NCBI GenBank assembly: GCA_021201905.1 | Contig: JAJQEA010000058.1 | Span: 1 to 47,954 of the forward strand | Source: Clostridia bacterium | GTDB taxonomy: Bacteria; Bacillota; Clostridia; Lachnospirales; Lachnospiraceae | DNA length: 47,954 nucleotides | Direction: 5' to 3' | In this document: positions 46,460-47,954 of the stretch, piece by piece | Layout of the letters: every line of letters starts with the position of its first letter | Position numbering within the stretch: position 1 is the stretch's first letter | Position numbers and translations under genes: made by a program | Notes under the pieces: generated by a model | The model's input: only the letters and a program-made list of their open reading frames with translations | Database searches by the model: none | Told to the model about the DNA's origin: nothing

Positions 46460-46587
46460 AAAATGTTAATTAATGTTACTATGAGCATATATTAACATTT
46501 TGAAATGTAAAAATCAAGATATATTATCAAAAAAAATGTGAAATAAAATGTAAAAATAACATTTTCAGAACATTATATAACATTTTC
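46460..46587. promoter_or_regulatory. AT-rich divergent control region with repeated ACATTTT/AAAATGT operators
   Basis: The 270-nt gap between the divergent rpiB and deoR genes holds repeated 7-mers: AAAATGTTAAT near 46460, ACATTTTGAAATGT (a near palindrome, 46495-46508), AAAATGT...ACATTTT around a 7-nt spacer (46545-46565), and ACATTTT at 46580-46586. Such a set is what a DeoR repressor facing its operon would bind. The exact site and promoter positions are not resolved. Confidence 0.55.
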
Positions 46588-46708
46588 ATGAGGTCAGGAA
46601 CATCTGGACATTTTCTGAAAATACAATTATAATATTTTACAGTCAGATTCGTAACGCTGTGCACCCATGGGCCGCAGCAGGATTGCGACAGGAGGGGAAA
46701 CAGAACTT

Positions 46709-47470
46709 ATGGGAAAAAGGGATCTCAGGATTTATGCGCTTTTGGATACGCTGAAGGAATCTCCCGTATTATCAATCAGGGAGCTGGCAGACCGTTTTCA
46801 GGTCTCGGAGATGACCATCCGCCGTGATATTGATTATCTGAAAGAAAACCGTCTGTTTTACGAAAATCAGGCTTCTGAGCCGGCAGCGCGGGAACACGAC
46901 GAATATCTGTACTCTTCGGAGCAGATCCGCAATTTTGATAAAAAGGACAGAATCGCCCGGTTTGCGGCGGGGATGATTGAGGAGGGGGATATCCTGATTC
47001 TGGATTCGGGAACCACCACAGGCGTGTTGTCCAAATATATACCGGAACAGACGCAGCTCACGGTGCTCTGCTATAATTACCATATCCTGTCCCAGCTTCA
47101 GGGCAATGAGAAGCTTTCCCTGATTTTTGCCGGCGGATATTTCCACCGGAACGACCTGATGTTTGAGAGCGTTGAGGGAATAGGGCTGATAAGGAGGACA
47201 AGGGCCAGCAAGATGTTTGTTTCTGCCTCCGGTGTCCATGAAAAGCTGGGCATGACCTGCGCGCACAATTATGAGGTGGCCACAAAAAAGGCGGCCCTGG
47301 AATCATCCCTGCAGAAGATACTGGTGGCGGACAGCAGCAAGTTCGGCCAGGTAAAGCCGGGATATTTTGCTGAACTGGAAGAGATTGATGAAATTGTGAC
47401 AGATGACGGATTGAGCCAGGAATGGCAGGATCTCATTGCTGAGAAGGATATTCCCCTTCATTTGGTGTAG
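46709..47470 (+). CDS. DeoR-family transcriptional repressor 1
   Basis: A 253-residue regulator. An N-terminal winged helix (LSIRELADRFQVSEMTIRRDIDYL) and a C-terminal sugar-phosphate-sensing domain (ILDSGTTTGVLSKYI, LVADSSKFGQV). AGGAGGGG lies 10 nt before ATG 46709; the ORF-track start at 46667 lies upstream of it. Divergent from rpiB-tpi-pfp and likely its controller; the inducer should be a pathway phosphate ester. Confidence 0.9.
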   Translation: MGKRDLRIYALLDTLKESPVLSIRELADRFQVSEMTIRRDIDYLKENRLFYENQASEPAAREHDEYLYSSEQIRNFDKKDRIARFAAGMIEEGDILILDSGTTTGVLSKYIPEQTQLTVLCYNYHILSQLQGNEKLSLIFAGGYFHRNDLMFESVEGIGLIRRTRASKMFVSASGVHEKLGMTCAHNYEVATKKAALESSLQKILVADSSKFGQVKPGYFAELEEIDEIVTDDGLSQEWQDLIAEKDIPLHLV

Positions 47471-47510
47471 GACGGCATAGCGGAGGCGAGTGTGAAAAGA
47501 GAGGTTAGTC

Positions 47511-47944
47511 ATGTCAAATAAGAGAATGGAATACATTGCCGCCCGCCTGGACAGTACAGGCAGCGTAAAGGTAGCGGAGCTGAGCAGGGAGTTAAACTGT
47601 TCGGAGGTGACCATTCGCAGTGATATACAGAAGCTGGAGGAAAAGGGCCTTGCAAAGAGGATTCACGGCGGCGCGGTAAAGGTGGGCGGACAGCTCATGG
47701 TGCCCTTTGACGCCGGGAATGTGTTTAAAAACAGCGACAGGAAGCGCCGGATTGCATGGAAGGCCTATGAATACATTGAGGACCAGGACACAATCATCCT
47801 GGACGATTCCTCTGTCTGTTATTATCTGGCCCAGTATATCAGGGATGATTCCTCCAAACATCTTCTGGTCATCACCAATTCCCTGGCCAGCGCAGGCGTG
47901 CTGTCCCATCTGAGCCATGTGGAGCTGTTCCTTTTAGGAGGCCA
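47511..47944 (+). CDS. DeoR-family transcriptional regulator 2, truncated at the contig end
   Basis: Absent from the ORF track because it has no stop in the window. MSNKRMEYIAARLDSTGSVKV begins a second DeoR winged helix (VAELSRELNCSEVTIRSDIQKLEEKG), followed by the start of the sensor domain (DQDTIILDDSSVCYYLA). It breaks off in LFLLGGQ, the family motif, at the poly-G run. A second regulator directly after the first suggests a further regulated sugar locus just beyond the window. Confidence 0.88.
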
Positions 47945-47954
47945 GGGGGGGGGG
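47945..47954. other. Poly-G run at contig end (likely artefact)
   Basis: Ten G after CCA. It mirrors the 53-base poly-C at the other end. Confidence 0.7.

Overview
This window reads as a draft contig from a gut Clostridium of the Lachnospiraceae, most like the Enterocloster (C. bolteae / C. clostridioforme) group. The grounds are the Firmicutes order ecfA1-ecfA2-ecfT-truA-rplM-rpsI, the hpf-secA-prfB-ACT-hom block, tsaE-tsaB-rimI, several choline-binding-repeat surface proteins, a PPi-type phosphofructokinase, and sugar ABC/two-component loci. The assignment comes from gene content only; no database search was possible. The first 53 bases are all C and the last 10 are all G, which look like contig-end artefacts rather than genome.

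Layout. 1-3.3 kb: tail of an alpha/beta hydrolase, then a TRAP transporter (DctP-DctQ-DctM). 3.4-6.9 kb: three tandem, related secreted proteins ending in choline-binding repeats. 7.1-11.6 kb: ECF transporter core, truA, and rplM-rpsI behind a consensus promoter and a long leader. 11.7-15.7 kb: a small cell-wall-binding protein and an SDR oxidoreductase on the minus strand, then trxB and an SH3-NlpC/P60 hydrolase. 15.8-19.6 kb (minus): a response regulator, a membrane-less histidine kinase and a strongly degenerate double ABC ATPase. Divergent from it, 19.9-26.6 kb: a CUT1 sugar importer (binding protein plus two permeases) with intracellular GH3 and GH5 hydrolases. 26.7-31.3 kb: an RbsC-type permease, sugar-binding protein, IlvD/Edd dehydratase and DapA-family aldolase, which reads as a sugar-acid operon with no ATPase gene and several reading-frame breaks. 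31.4-43.9 kb: housekeeping block (hpf, secA, prfB, ACT protein, hom, two small membrane proteins, tex, tsaE, tsaB, rimI, a zinc-ribbon protein). 43.9-48 kb: PPi-PFK, a TIM homologue and an RpiB homologue (minus) facing two DeoR-type regulators.

How the genes work together. The two-component locus probably controls the adjacent oligosaccharide importer, whose cargo would be cut by GH3 and GH5 in the cytoplasm. The degenerate ABC protein, translationally coupled to a kinase that has no membrane segment, is the best candidate for an undescribed signalling module. The TIM/RpiB pair resembles the EryH/EryI (LerI/DerI) tetrulose-phosphate isomerases more than glycolytic TPI and ribose isomerase, which suggests a tetritol or tetrose route under DeoR control.

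Cautions. Seven genes are broken by one-base length changes in short homopolymers (DctP start, third surface protein, response regulator, second sugar-binding protein, dehydratase, aldolase, DUF2752). Many may be sequencing errors, so each is given as one gene with the break marked. The prfB break is different: it is the conserved +1 programmed frameshift. A cluster of perfect DnaA boxes lies between hpf and secA, far from any dnaA gene visible here. I saw no tRNA, rRNA, CRISPR array, transposase or phage gene.
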